Below are positions 16,004 through 24,761 of a stretch of DNA of 45,734 nt, in pieces. The position numbers and the translations under genes were made by a program. Numbering within the stretch: the stretch's first letter is position 1; each line of letters opens with the position of its first letter. The notes beneath the pieces are model-generated. The model worked only from the letters and a program-made list of their open reading frames with translations, searched no databases and had not been told where the DNA came from. Source of the DNA: a virus; the IMG/VR virus record IMGVR_UViG_3300025102_000062, positions 1 to 45,734 of that record; one strand, 5' to 3'.

Positions 16004-17635
16004 TTAATATGTACCGCAGTTAATAGTAGCACCTGTTATTGCAGTTGCTGCTACTGAACTAAATTTAGCATTTCCCAATGTTCCTGAGTATGCTTCACTA
16101 GAAACAGATGCATCAGGTATATACATAAATGCATTGTCAGTATCATCCATTCCAAAGAATCCAACTTTACCGCCACCGCTATTCCATTTAAATTCAATAC
16201 CTCTATCTTTAGCGTCATCTATACCAGTTCCATCTCCACCTAATGTAAAGATAGGATCGTCTATTGTTACTACAGTAGAATCCACTTGAGTAGTAGTTCC
16301 CTCTACTTGCAAATCTCCCTTAATAGTAACTTTTTTGTTATTATCAATAATCATTGCTTCTGCTGCTGTTTCACTATTACCTACATTAAATACAAGTTTT
16401 GTAGCATTAGAAGTAGAGGTAAAATCTCCAACTGCAACAGCTTCAATAGAAGCTGCTAGTAATCTAGCATCTCCTGAAGTAGCTTCATCTGGTGCTGCAA
16501 AGTCTATACCACCTAATCTATCATTTGCTTGTACAGTTGTTTCACTAGTATATAATCTTAATCTACCACCTGTACCTGTTTTAACTTGAGTATTTGTTGT
16601 AAAGTTTAAAGCTGCGGCAAAAGTTACATTACCTGCAGCTCCAACAGTAAATGCTGTTGCTCCAGCACTACCACTATTATTATACTTATAAGTATTTGCT
16701 ATTACATTATTACCAATATAATTAGTTGTACTAATTGAACCAGTAGTTAATGCACCAGCTACAGTTACTGCTCCGTCACTAGCTTGTACTTTAAATGCAT
16801 TGTTACCAGATGTATCATCTACGATAAAATCTACGTCTGCAGTTCCATCTCCAATAATAACTTCATCTTGTGAGTCATCTTTAATTTTTAAAAATACAGT
16901 ACCACCATGTTTCATTAATCTAATTTCATTATCAGTACTAAAGTCTAAATAATGGTCATCTCCTGCACTACCAACTTTTAAACTACCATTATGAACACTA
17001 GTAATTGTTGTCTGAGCAGGATTAACAGTAAAGCTTCTATTTGCTCCACCATCAAAAGTTCCTCCAGCTGATAATAAACCATTACCTGCTGTTAAAGCAT
17101 ATGGTGTTTTTAATACAGACAATGTATCACTTGATAATTCTAATGTAGTAGTATCTGCTGCATTGGTATTTAACATTGTTCCTTCAACAGAATCTGCTGC
17201 TATAGTAAGTGCTCCACCTGCTGCTACTGTAGCATCGCCACTAACATCTGCATATATCTCATTTCTCAAGTTAGCAAATGTAATCTTTTTTAAAGTACCA
17301 TTATCAGATACTGCAAAATGATCTTGTGAATCATGTAGTCCTGAAGTTAATGCTGTAGAAATACCACCAATATCCAAAGCTATTGTTGCACTATTGTCAG
17401 TAACTCCAGATTCTATTGTTCCAGATATACCGTTACCATATGTTAAATCAGACAATAATGGTAAATGTACAGTAGTTGCTGCACTATCAGCTTGATCATC
17501 TGCTGTAATTCTACCAATAAACAACTGACTGCTATTGTTTTGAAGTGCTAATTCACCATAATGCAAACCAGAAGGTAGTGTAGTTGCATCATAATTTGAG
17601 TTAGCATTTCTTTTAATTTTAATTTTATTACTCAT
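16004..17635 (-). CDS. Tail fibre/adhesin, 543 residues
   Basis: It opens MSNKIKIKRNANSNYDATTL with a GELALQNNSSQLFIG block, the same kind of attachment N-terminus as the S74 fibre, suggesting both bind equivalent tail sites or form a stacked fibre. The rest is beta-helical looking, rich in Thr, Ala, Gly and Asp, with repeated short VDGT/FTVG/DDT segments. The C-terminus ends in TAITGATINCGTY with no S74 domain, so it may need the neighbouring fibre or be a proximal segment. It is 9 nt upstream of the S74 fibre. Confidence 0.78.
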   Translation of the reverse strand: MSNKIKIKRNANSNYDATTLPSGLHYGELALQNNSSQLFIGRITADDQADSAATTVHLPLLSDLTYGNGISGTIESGVTDNSATIALDIGGISTALTSGLHDSQDHFAVSDNGTLKKITFANLRNEIYADVSGDATVAAGGALTIAADSVEGTMLNTNAADTTTLELSSDTLSVLKTPYALTAGNGLLSAGGTFDGGANRSFTVNPAQTTITSVHNGSLKVGSAGDDHYLDFSTDNEIRLMKHGGTVFLKIKDDSQDEVIIGDGTADVDFIVDDTSGNNAFKVQASDGAVTVAGALTTGSISTTNYIGNNVIANTYKYNNSGSAGATAFTVGAAGNVTFAAALNFTTNTQVKTGTGGRLRLYTSETTVQANDRLGGIDFAAPDEATSGDARLLAASIEAVAVGDFTSTSNATKLVFNVGNSETAAEAMIIDNNKKVTIKGDLQVEGTTTQVDSTVVTIDDPIFTLGGDGTGIDDAKDRGIEFKWNSGGGKVGFFGMDDTDNAFMYIPDASVSSEAYSGTLGNAKFSSVAATAITGATINCGTY

Positions 17636-17647
17636 ATCTTACCCCTT

Positions 17648-17908
17648 TTATATAAATGTTCCACCATTTATGTCGTTATCATCTATCCACTTACCTGATG
17701 CTGCATCATACTTTAATACTGCTCCATTGGCAGGACTAGTAATATTAGTATCAGTTAATTCTCCAACAGTATCTTCTCCAAAATTTTCAGCATCTGTAAT
17801 AATTACATCAGCTGTACCGTTGTCAATTTTTAATTTATTATCGTCATAAAAAACGATTTTTTTATACACATCTTTAATTTTATTTGGACTAGTTAAACTT
17901 CCACCCAT
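17648..17908 (-). CDS. Small fibre-associated protein, 86 residues
   Basis: Asp/Asn/Thr-rich with alternating beta pattern (KIVFYDDNKLKIDNGTADVI) and a GAVLKYDAASGKWIDDND segment that occurs in phage fibre shafts. It lies directly upstream of the 543-residue fibre. The likely role is a tail fibre segment or adaptor; no family named. Confidence 0.65.
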   Translation of the reverse strand: MGGSLTSPNKIKDVYKKIVFYDDNKLKIDNGTADVIITDAENFGEDTVGELTDTNITSPANGAVLKYDAASGKWIDDNDINGGTFI

Positions 17909-17917
17909 ATTAATCTC

Positions 17918-18163
17918 CTATGTATTTTTTATCATATCTTCATAAACTGGATCTGAAACTTCAGGAACATCAGTATATAAAGCATTTCTTTGTTGTTTAG
18001 TAAGTTTTGCAACATTGGTATATATATTACTTGAAGCATCTGTAACATCAGAAAAATTATCATTTATATTATCATTAAAATGATGAATTAAATCACTTAA
18101 AGACATACTGTGATCATCAAAAGATGTTAAACCAAATTGTCCTACTCTAAATGTATTTGCCAT
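17918..18163 (-). CDS. Small structural protein, 81 residues
   Basis: The protein has a central helix with Asp/Asn/His-rich sequence (LIHHFNDNINDNFSDVTDAS) and ends in acidic residues. Its ATG touches the stop of the 142-residue gene at 18163. Position between neck and fibre genes suggests a tail or connector component. Not recognised. Confidence 0.65.
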   Translation of the reverse strand: MANTFRVGQFGLTSFDDHSMSLSDLIHHFNDNINDNFSDVTDASSNIYTNVAKLTKQQRNALYTDVPEVSDPVYEDMIKNT

Positions 18164-18591
18164 TAAAAACCATGTTGAACTATTCTTCTTCTGCCGCTTA
18201 TACGACCTCTATTTGCAAAACTTTTACCTTCTTTTATTCCTTTTTCAAATTTTTTCTCAAAATATGGAGCCATAGCTATCATATCTGGTTTTGTTTCATA
18301 GCCTAGTTGTATAGCTTTATCAACTAAGTATTGATGAAATTGTGTAGGAATATCATTTTCTTCTGTCATTAAACCTGTAGTTTCTAATGTAGACTGATCA
18401 TTAGAAGGATTGATACCAAAATGTGTAGCTTTCTTATGATAAAACAATGTTATTTCATGTACAGCATCTACACTTGTAAAAAGATTTTTTTCAGATGAAT
18501 TTGTATTCATTAATGCTATTGCAATAGAATCTCTTTCTACCCAGTATACATGCTCTTTTGTAGTTATTGAATCTCCATGTGATCTATGCAT
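18163..18591 (-). CDS. Putative neck/tail protein, 142 residues
   Basis: Mixed alpha/beta sequence with an N-terminal beta-rich part (HVYWVERDSIAIALMNTNSS), a Tyr/Lys-rich helix near residues 104-125 and a basic C-terminus RGRISGRRRIVQHGF. It overlaps the upstream 94-residue gene by 8 nt. The C-terminal Arg run could contact DNA or an acidic partner. No family recognised; role inferred from the head-to-tail gene order. Confidence 0.65.
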   Translation of the reverse strand: MHRSHGDSITTKEHVYWVERDSIAIALMNTNSSEKNLFTSVDAVHEITLFYHKKATHFGINPSNDQSTLETTGLMTEENDIPTQFHQYLVDKAIQLGYETKPDMIAMAPYFEKKFEKGIKEGKSFANRGRISGRRRIVQHGF

Positions 18592-18868
18592 CGTCTAAGT
18601 CCCTATATTGTGGTCTACCAATTAATCTTTTAATGCTCTTAACATTACCTTCACTGTCTTTCATATCAACAGATTTAATTTCAATAATACTATCTTTTAA
18701 TCCATAATATCTTTGATTAGCTACTGTATTAAACTTTGTAGCTTCATCTAATATTAAAGTTCTTTGACAAAACTCATCTGATGCTTGGTTAAGTAAATTA
18801 ATAATTTCTACAGTACCTAGATCAGGATGATGTTTTTGTACTTGTTCAATCATTTGCTGAAGCTTCAT
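18584..18868 (-). CDS. Putative neck/tail completion protein, 94 residues
   Basis: I choose ATG 18868, which has AGGAG at the right distance, rather than the longer frame from 18898. The protein opens MKLQQMIEQVQKHHPDLG followed by EIINLLNQASDEFCQRT, a helical start common to small head-tail connector proteins, then a beta part RYYGLKDSIIEIKSVDM. It overlaps the upstream gene by 23 nt and the downstream gene by 8 nt. Function inferred. Confidence 0.68.
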   Translation of the reverse strand: MKLQQMIEQVQKHHPDLGTVEIINLLNQASDEFCQRTLILDEATKFNTVANQRYYGLKDSIIEIKSVDMKDSEGNVKSIKRLIGRPQYRDLDDA

Positions 18869-19700
18869 TTGGCACTCCTGTTGGTTGCATAGGTACATTG
18901 CTATACATTCTTAAAAACTCCATAAGTCTTGAAGAAGTCTTAAAATACTGACTTTCATACCAACCATACTGAGAGGTATCACCTGTGAGTTCTGTTTGAT
19001 ATGTTTGTAAATAGGTACTTATTTTATTTAAATATGTAGTAGCTAATTCTACATCTTCATCAACAATATAGTCACTTGCAATGTTAAACCATTTATTAAT
19101 ATTAATTCTATCTGATTCTGTATTAACATCACCGCTAGCGTCTATATTAGTTAAATTTGTAGCTCCTGTAGGTTTATCTATTTCATTCATTCTTTTTTGT
19201 AAAACTTGTAAAGCAGCATATAAAACTACTCCTATAAAAAATTCAGAAGGCAAATTAGGAATACTGCTAACACCTAAACCAAAAGATACATCTGGAGATA
19301 TATGTTTTACTTTACCTGCTTGCTGTGCAGTAGGAACTGGTAATATTTTTAAAGTATTATTTTCTATAAAATATTTAGGATCGTTTAATGTAGCAAAATA
19401 AATACTACCAGAATCAACAGCATTTAAACTGTTAGCATAACTTATTCTATTGCAAACTCTAACATTTCCACCAGTATTAGAATCTTCTCTTGTAACAGCA
19501 ATAAGATCAACAACAGCATTCAACCCCATTCCATCACTATTTGTTACATTGTCAGATTGCATTAGTCTTTCAGCGTGTGCAGGATTTCTTGCAATAATTT
19601 TATTAATATATCTATTACCTTCTTTACAAAAAGATTCTGTTGCTGACGTAATATTAGATACGCTACCAACTATTGCTTCTATATCAGTTTGTAAACTCAT
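18846..19700 (-). CDS. Putative head-to-tail connector/adaptor protein, 284 residues
   Basis: The protein has an N-terminal helix, a central beta region including SIYFATLNDPKYFIENN and LKILPVPTAQ, and a helical C-terminal half with LYAALQVLQKRM and a YLQTYQTELTGD stretch. This layout matches proteins found between capsid and tail genes in marine podoviruses and SU10/P22-like phages that seal the portal. No catalytic motif is seen. It begins 2 nt after a 62-residue gene and ends 23 nt inside the next. Confidence 0.68.
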   Translation of the reverse strand: MSLQTDIEAIVGSVSNITSATESFCKEGNRYINKIIARNPAHAERLMQSDNVTNSDGMGLNAVVDLIAVTREDSNTGGNVRVCNRISYANSLNAVDSGSIYFATLNDPKYFIENNTLKILPVPTAQQAGKVKHISPDVSFGLGVSSIPNLPSEFFIGVVLYAALQVLQKRMNEIDKPTGATNLTNIDASGDVNTESDRININKWFNIASDYIVDEDVELATTYLNKISTYLQTYQTELTGDTSQYGWYESQYFKTSSRLMEFLRMYSNVPMQPTGVPNEASAND

Positions 19701-19702
19701 TA

Positions 19703-19891
19703 TTACTTACCTCTTCTTTTTTTAATAACATCCCATGCACTATGCATACCAGTTTCATTGTACAATCTTTGTCTTGTACCTGCTTTTTTATTTAGACTTA
19801 ATATTTCTGAATAATTTTGTAAATCATTCAAATTAGGTTTAGTCATTTTTCTTAAAGCCATAAGTTGTTTAGCTGCTCTAGTTACCATCAT
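19703..19891 (-). CDS. Small basic protein after the capsid gene, 62 residues
   Basis: Helical, Lys/Arg/Asn-rich, ending HSAWDVIKKRRGK. The start at 19891 (ATG ATG) has an AGGAG site and is the first start after the hairpin that follows the capsid gene. Not recognised; a head-completion or structural accessory role is possible from position. Confidence 0.62.
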   Translation of the reverse strand: MMVTRAAKQLMALRKMTKPNLNDLQNYSEILSLNKKAGTRQRLYNETGMHSAWDVIKKRRGK

Positions 19892-19908
19892 AATTTTCTC
19901 CTATTATA

Positions 19909-19932
19909 AGGGGGGAATATTTCATCCCCCCT
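19909..19932 (-). terminator. Terminator-like hairpin downstream of the major capsid gene
   Basis: An 8-bp perfect stem, AGGGGGGA (19909-19916) with TCCCCCCT (19925-19932), encloses an 8-nt loop. On the minus strand it lies just after the capsid stop and is followed by TTATAAT, a weak U-tract. It may end or attenuate capsid transcription, so that neck and tail genes receive less. There is no gene in the 48 bases around it. Confidence 0.75.
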
Positions 19933-19939
19933 ATTTGTA

Positions 19940-21370
19940 TTAACTAAACTGTAATACAGTGTGTGTTTCTGGTAAAGAAACTTCTAGACCTGCTTCTGTA
20001 AGAATCATGTCTTTTCTTCCGTCAACACCGTTGGTTTGAACATTAGTGATAATTTGTGTATCTCTTGATACTCCATTACCTTCTAATGGTCTGTAAGCAA
20101 CGTTAGCAAGGTCAATCATGATAGCAGTGTTTTCATGTTGATTTCTAAATAATGGTTCCATAACTAAGTTAAGTCCACCATAGATTGTAGAAATTCTAGT
20201 AACATTGATTCCAAAATCATTTTGAATGTTTTGTAAATCAAAACCACTACCTACTTGACTGTTTAATGCCATTGTATTACCTAAGAAAGAGCTTCCACCT
20301 AATTTGTTAAAGAAAGACATAACCTTTCTTGAACAAAGAACAAGTTTCTCTCCTGAGTTACCTGATTCTGGTGAGAATACATCTTCCATAGAATCTACGA
20401 AATGATCGTAGTTAGTTGAAGAATATGCGAAAGTTTTCACTTTACCATATTGTTCAGTGTAAGGTAAAATACCATGCGTTCTACGTAATGGTCCAGATGC
20501 AGTTGAATCATCTGTTCCCATACCGAATAAGAATGCATGTTCAAGATCCATCTTATGTTCCATAAGTTTTTCTTGATACACTCTTTGGTATTCATTAGAA
20601 ACACCACGATAACGTGTAGCTAATGCTGTACCTGAGAATAGAGGAACAAGAGTTTTAAAGATCTGTGTATATCCTTCTCTTGAGAAAAACTCGTCTTTCC
20701 ATCCTTCAAGTGTGTTACCGTCATGTCCTTCAGCGTATGCTGAACCAACAACCTGACCTGTAAAGCCAGCATCTAAACGAAGGTGATCATCTGCACCTGG
20801 TGAAATTTCACCTTTAGTTGCAGCGTCTTGTCCATCGCCAGTTCTTGTTGGTATTAATATTGCTTTTAGGAATGTAGCACTAACAGCTGAATAAGCTGAA
20901 TTTGCATTATCTACAGCTGTTATTCTGTAGTAAGCAATTACAGGTTTATCAGAACCGTCAGAACCATCTTCGTCCCATTCGCCTTTTATTGCAACAATTT
21001 GACCTACAATCATAAATTCAGGTCTTACTGCTGTACTTACTTCTCTTCCAAATTGATCGTATAGCACTTCAAGTCTAAGATCTGTTACTGCCCAGGCTCC
21101 TGAGTTGTAATTAGTAACATCTTTAGCTGCTGCTATTTGGAAATTACGTCTTTGATACTGATGTCTTTGTTCTAAGAACTTAAACACAGGATCGTCAGTT
21201 GGTTTTTTTCCAATTTTGTTCAAATATGCAAGAAAAGGTGATTGTTGAGGAGCTAATTCAGCGACTCTTTCTCCAAAATTATAGATTCGTCTAGAATCAT
21301 TAATACTGGAAGCGCTTCCATTAGCACCATCTAGGGTTACCCCTGCTGAGATACTATATTGATCTGCCAT
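19940..21370 (-). CDS. Major capsid protein, 476 residues
   Basis: Size, position after a scaffold-like gene and sequence character fit an HK97-fold major capsid protein. The N-terminal arm is polar (residues 1-25), then SRRIYNFGERVAELAPQQSP, a long charged helix region around ALATRYRGVSNEYQRVYQEK and a C-terminal beta region ending LEVSLPETHTVLQF. The QSPFLAYL and MILTEAGLEV elements are typical of the SU10/DUF5309-like group, as I recall it. It is the first gene before the strong hairpin at 19909-19932, consistent with high expression. No scaffold domain is fused. Confidence 0.85.
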   Translation of the reverse strand: MADQYSISAGVTLDGANGSASSINDSRRIYNFGERVAELAPQQSPFLAYLNKIGKKPTDDPVFKFLEQRHQYQRRNFQIAAAKDVTNYNSGAWAVTDLRLEVLYDQFGREVSTAVRPEFMIVGQIVAIKGEWDEDGSDGSDKPVIAYYRITAVDNANSAYSAVSATFLKAILIPTRTGDGQDAATKGEISPGADDHLRLDAGFTGQVVGSAYAEGHDGNTLEGWKDEFFSREGYTQIFKTLVPLFSGTALATRYRGVSNEYQRVYQEKLMEHKMDLEHAFLFGMGTDDSTASGPLRRTHGILPYTEQYGKVKTFAYSSTNYDHFVDSMEDVFSPESGNSGEKLVLCSRKVMSFFNKLGGSSFLGNTMALNSQVGSGFDLQNIQNDFGINVTRISTIYGGLNLVMEPLFRNQHENTAIMIDLANVAYRPLEGNGVSRDTQIITNVQTNGVDGRKDMILTEAGLEVSLPETHTVLQFS

Positions 21371-21387
21371 TTGTCATCTTCTCCTAA

Positions 21388-22272
21388 TTAAAATGGATTC
21401 TTGGTTTTATAGTTTTGTATCATAGAATCCATCATTTTATCTTCTACTTTTTTAGATGACTGCATATTGACACTAGGTTGAGTACTAATAGGTTTAGGTA
21501 TATTCAACTTCTGTTGTCTTTGTGCCATAACACTTTCTCTTGGATCTATTACATTTGGAGCTACTTGGATGTTTTCACTTTCCGTTGAGCCTAATGCCTT
21601 ATGTAATTTAACCAAATTGTCTAACGACAATGAATCTGGTGATGACATTGTTTTAACAAAATCAGCTGCTTGTTCAGGAGTGTACTGATACTGAGCTTGT
21701 AAGTCTGAAACAAGTTGTTGTTGAGAGTTCAACTTACGTTGTTCTGCAATTTGTTTCTCACTAATCTCATTTCGTACATTTTCCTGTTCCATAAGATATT
21801 CAGTCATATCGTCTAAATATCTTTCTCTATCTGCCAAATACTTTGCAGATTTACTATTAGGGTCTGTTAGTGCCTCGGAATTATCAAAATCTGCAGGCTT
21901 CGCAGGTTTAGTAGGTTTATCTACTATCTGTTTAGCAGGAACTTCTGGAGCAGGTTGTGAAGGAGTTGAAGCTTTCGACTTAAGCTCATCTAACTCTTTT
22001 CTCAACGCATCTGCTTCTTGAGTTTTCTTGTCTGCCTGACTTTGCCAGTACTGAAATTGTGCTGGATCTTCCTTTTGATTATTAACTACAGGTACTTCAG
22101 CAGGTTCACTTTCTGTTAAAGACTCAGGGTTGTCGGCCATTTTAGCTACAAAGCCGTCTGTATCTCCCCCAAACACTTCTTTAAAAATGTCTGCATCACT
22201 TCCTGAAACAGCAGCAGTCCCGCTAGTTTCATTCAATTGTTCTGTATTTAATATCTCATTTGTATTACTCAT
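21388..22272 (-). CDS. Scaffolding protein, 294 residues
   Basis: The protein is acidic and low in aromatic residues, with a disordered N-terminal third, a coiled coil near residues 75-100 (ADKKTQEADALRKELDELKS), a Pro/Ala/Lys-rich linker with repeated KP and PA pairs, and a helical Gln-rich second half. It ends MIQNYKTKNPF. Position between portal and major capsid and the composition are those of phage scaffolds, which template the procapsid and then leave. No protease motif is visible, so no self-cleavage is implied. Confidence 0.8.
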   Translation of the reverse strand: MSNTNEILNTEQLNETSGTAAVSGSDADIFKEVFGGDTDGFVAKMADNPESLTESEPAEVPVVNNQKEDPAQFQYWQSQADKKTQEADALRKELDELKSKASTPSQPAPEVPAKQIVDKPTKPAKPADFDNSEALTDPNSKSAKYLADRERYLDDMTEYLMEQENVRNEISEKQIAEQRKLNSQQQLVSDLQAQYQYTPEQAADFVKTMSSPDSLSLDNLVKLHKALGSTESENIQVAPNVIDPRESVMAQRQQKLNIPKPISTQPSVNMQSSKKVEDKMMDSMIQNYKTKNPF

Positions 22273-22280
22273 TTTTCCTC

Positions 22281-24611
22281 CTAACTCTCCATTTCTCCAA
22301 GAGCAGGTTCTACATCTAGCTCTTCAGCTAATTCCTGTTCTACTGAGCTAACGGAGTTCATTAGATTGTTTTCAACGTCAGCTATTCTTGCTTTATAAAG
22401 CTGTGTAGCTGATTCAGCTCGATTCGATATTTTATCTAAATCCGAACTAAACTTTTCTACCTCTAAACGTTTCTTAGCATGTAGCTCTTCACGTGTAGCG
22501 GTTTGAAGATCTCCTTTGACCTTCTTCAATTCTTCTTGTAACATATTCATTTGTTGTTGCAATGCTGCTGCTTGACCACTTCTTGCTAGTACTCCATCGA
22601 TATCTACTAACTCAGATTTCTTCAAGACTTCTACTTGATCAATTAATCCAGCTTGATACATTTGCATATATGTATTTAACATAGCCATTCTATTAGTTGG
22701 TAATGTAGAACCAGATACAACTTTTACATCGTATCTACCTATAGAAACATCATGAAATCTTTTAACATCTCCATTATCCATTTCTTTAAAGAAGTTAAAT
22801 CGTTCTTCTTTTTCTAATCCATTAGGTTGAACTAAACGAATAACTTTATCTTCTGTATATAGTTGCTGCATTAATGGTATTGCAACTTTAGCACATTGAT
22901 TTAAAAAGTTTTCTATATCATCTCTACGAGATTTAATTCTTCGTTGACCAAATTCATCAACGACAAGTGTTCCTCTATAAGTTGAAGGAGAGTTCATTCC
23001 ACTACCTTGCATAAGTTCAAAAATACCAAAGCCGTACTCTAAATCATATTTAGCATCTGCTTCATTTTTATACAATTCATTTGGTAATGGAACAGGACCA
23101 GCAACGATCGGTGCACCTAGTTCAGCATCAAACTCAATAACGCTTGTCCCTGCTCTACTCCACTCTTCTTCTATTTGACGAAGATCTGCTGAACCACGAG
23201 GAATCAATAACTTTACATTTGTACTTGTACTTGCATGAGCAATAATTAATGAACGAATTTTGTTAATATATTCCTGCAAAGGTTTATATAAACGAACATC
23301 TGATTCAGGAAACGGATTTCTATGATGTATGTTCATTAAAGGAATAATAGGATAATCTTCTGTTGGTAATATTCTAGTATACAATAAAGTACTTCCTACT
23401 GACACTGTCATCTTTACACAACATTTTTCTATTTTATTTACCATTATATTTTCCATACCAACCATTTCTTCTGCTGATAATGGAGTAATAACGGTAGTAC
23501 TTCCAGGTATTGCATTTTCATCTTCTACTCCAGAAACTTTAATAGGACTTTGCGGAGTCATTACACCTTCATCGTCTATCTCAGGATCTGGTAATATAAA
23601 ATGGAACACTGGTCCATATTGCTCTACAACTTGTAATAATTCTTCTTTAGCTTCTTCGTCAGAAATATAAACTTCTTCTCCAGTTGCTTTAGTAATTCTC
23701 ATATAATAAACTTGTTGATACTCTCTATATTCATCTTCATCAAATAAATATTCATTTTGACTAAAAGGTTCATAAACATTGTAATAGTTATGCATTTCTT
23801 TTGTATAGCGTTCTATATATTTTCTTTTAGTATGATACTGAGTATCTTCTTGTGCATCAAAAATTTGTCCTTCAGTAGCTGCCAATCCAGTAGAAGGTAT
23901 ATCTTCATCTCCTATATCTGCACTATCTGATTCCATGATGGTGTCCATAAAATCTGGATATATTTGCATTGCTTGTTCATCTGTTAAGAATTTTTTAACT
24001 AAAATATGTGCAGCGTCTTTTGCATAAACATCTTTAGAGTTTGGATCTATGTACACATCTAAAGGATTTATAGATTTTAAAAAAACCTCGCCTTTACCCA
24101 TATCTGCCATAGGGTCTTGGTATACATGCATAACTCCCATACCACCAACATAATAATCATCTACGATTCTTTTTAATTCTTCATTACCTGAAGATTGGTC
24201 CCACATCCAAGCAAATAAATCAGAAAATACTTTTGCAGTATCTCTATCAGAATCTTCTCTAGCACTAGAACGAAACTCAGGTGAATTGTAAGTAAGTAAA
24301 GATTTTGCAGTTTCTACAATAGGGTGTATACGATTAACAACAATAGGAGCTTGTCCACGAGCTTCTAATACTTCTGACTCTTCAATAGTCCACTGAGCAC
24401 CAGCACGAAACTCTACTGCTTCTTGAAATTTTTCTGCCCAGATTTCACGAACATTATCATATTCTGTAAGAAGTTCTATAGAAGTTTGCACTTCTTCTGG
24501 AGTTTCTCCTTCTTGTATTTCTTCTCCTGGCTGAAAAGCAAATACATCTACCAGATCTTTATAGTTCTGACTTCTTTGCTTTTTCTGTGTTTTCTTTACG
24601 CTTTTTGGCAT
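22281..24611 (-). CDS. P22-like portal protein, 776 residues
   Basis: The sequence shows the portal pattern of the P22 group: EFRAGAQW near residue 67, then APIVVNRIHPIVETAKSLL, YYVGGMGVMHVY (about 148-159) and a central SAREDSD region. The middle carries the stem/wing part with QEYINKIRSLIIAHAS and LMQGSGMNSPSTYRG. The C-terminal 110 residues form a long coiled coil (barrel-like) ending in acidic sequence. Twelve copies would form the DNA channel at one capsid vertex, binding the large terminase and later the neck proteins. Its length is close to that of P22 gp1 (about 725). It lies between terminase and scaffold. Confidence 0.87.
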   Translation of the reverse strand: MPKSVKKTQKKQRSQNYKDLVDVFAFQPGEEIQEGETPEEVQTSIELLTEYDNVREIWAEKFQEAVEFRAGAQWTIEESEVLEARGQAPIVVNRIHPIVETAKSLLTYNSPEFRSSAREDSDRDTAKVFSDLFAWMWDQSSGNEELKRIVDDYYVGGMGVMHVYQDPMADMGKGEVFLKSINPLDVYIDPNSKDVYAKDAAHILVKKFLTDEQAMQIYPDFMDTIMESDSADIGDEDIPSTGLAATEGQIFDAQEDTQYHTKRKYIERYTKEMHNYYNVYEPFSQNEYLFDEDEYREYQQVYYMRITKATGEEVYISDEEAKEELLQVVEQYGPVFHFILPDPEIDDEGVMTPQSPIKVSGVEDENAIPGSTTVITPLSAEEMVGMENIMVNKIEKCCVKMTVSVGSTLLYTRILPTEDYPIIPLMNIHHRNPFPESDVRLYKPLQEYINKIRSLIIAHASTSTNVKLLIPRGSADLRQIEEEWSRAGTSVIEFDAELGAPIVAGPVPLPNELYKNEADAKYDLEYGFGIFELMQGSGMNSPSTYRGTLVVDEFGQRRIKSRRDDIENFLNQCAKVAIPLMQQLYTEDKVIRLVQPNGLEKEERFNFFKEMDNGDVKRFHDVSIGRYDVKVVSGSTLPTNRMAMLNTYMQMYQAGLIDQVEVLKKSELVDIDGVLARSGQAAALQQQMNMLQEELKKVKGDLQTATREELHAKKRLEVEKFSSDLDKISNRAESATQLYKARIADVENNLMNSVSSVEQELAEELDVEPALGEMES

Positions 24612-24714
24612 TTACAACCTGATACCCTTTTGGAACGTTTATTTTTGTGTGTCTATCTAATAAATTCTCAAATTCTTTTTTTATAATCGTATAACTCAAA
24701 AAATTAATTTTCAT
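24559..24714 (-). CDS. Small basic protein overlapping the portal start, 51 residues
   Basis: ATG 24714 opens a frame MKINFLSYTIIKKEFENLLD that ends at TAA 24561-24559, overlapping the portal N-terminus by 53 nt in another frame. It is Lys/Glu-rich with a VPKGYQVV element. It begins about 13 bases after the -10 of the promoter at 24727-24754, so the leader would be only a few bases. The otherwise empty gap between terminase and portal supports it, but the ribosome site is weak. Confidence 0.45.
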   Translation of the reverse strand: MKINFLSYTIIKKEFENLLDRHTKINVPKGYQVVNAKKRKENTEKAKKSEL

Positions 24715-24726
24715 TTCTTAATATAA

Positions 24727-24754
24727 CTTATAAGATAAAGTAGGCAGAAGTCAA
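24727..24754 (-). promoter_or_regulatory. Sigma70-type promoter for the portal-scaffold-capsid genes
   Basis: On the minus strand, TTGACT (24754-24749) is followed after 16 bases by TATAAG (24732-24727). Both hexamers are close to the bacterial consensus (TTGACA, TATAAT). The predicted start near 24720 precedes the 51-residue and portal genes. This suggests host-sigma-driven late transcription starting here besides any read-through from terminase. Confidence 0.6.
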
Positions 24755-24761
24755 GAGATAT

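Noticed and set aside
19909-19932. The G6/C6 hairpin as an attachment or packaging site
   Set aside because: Its place directly after the capsid stop and its compact stem-loop fit a terminator/attenuator better.
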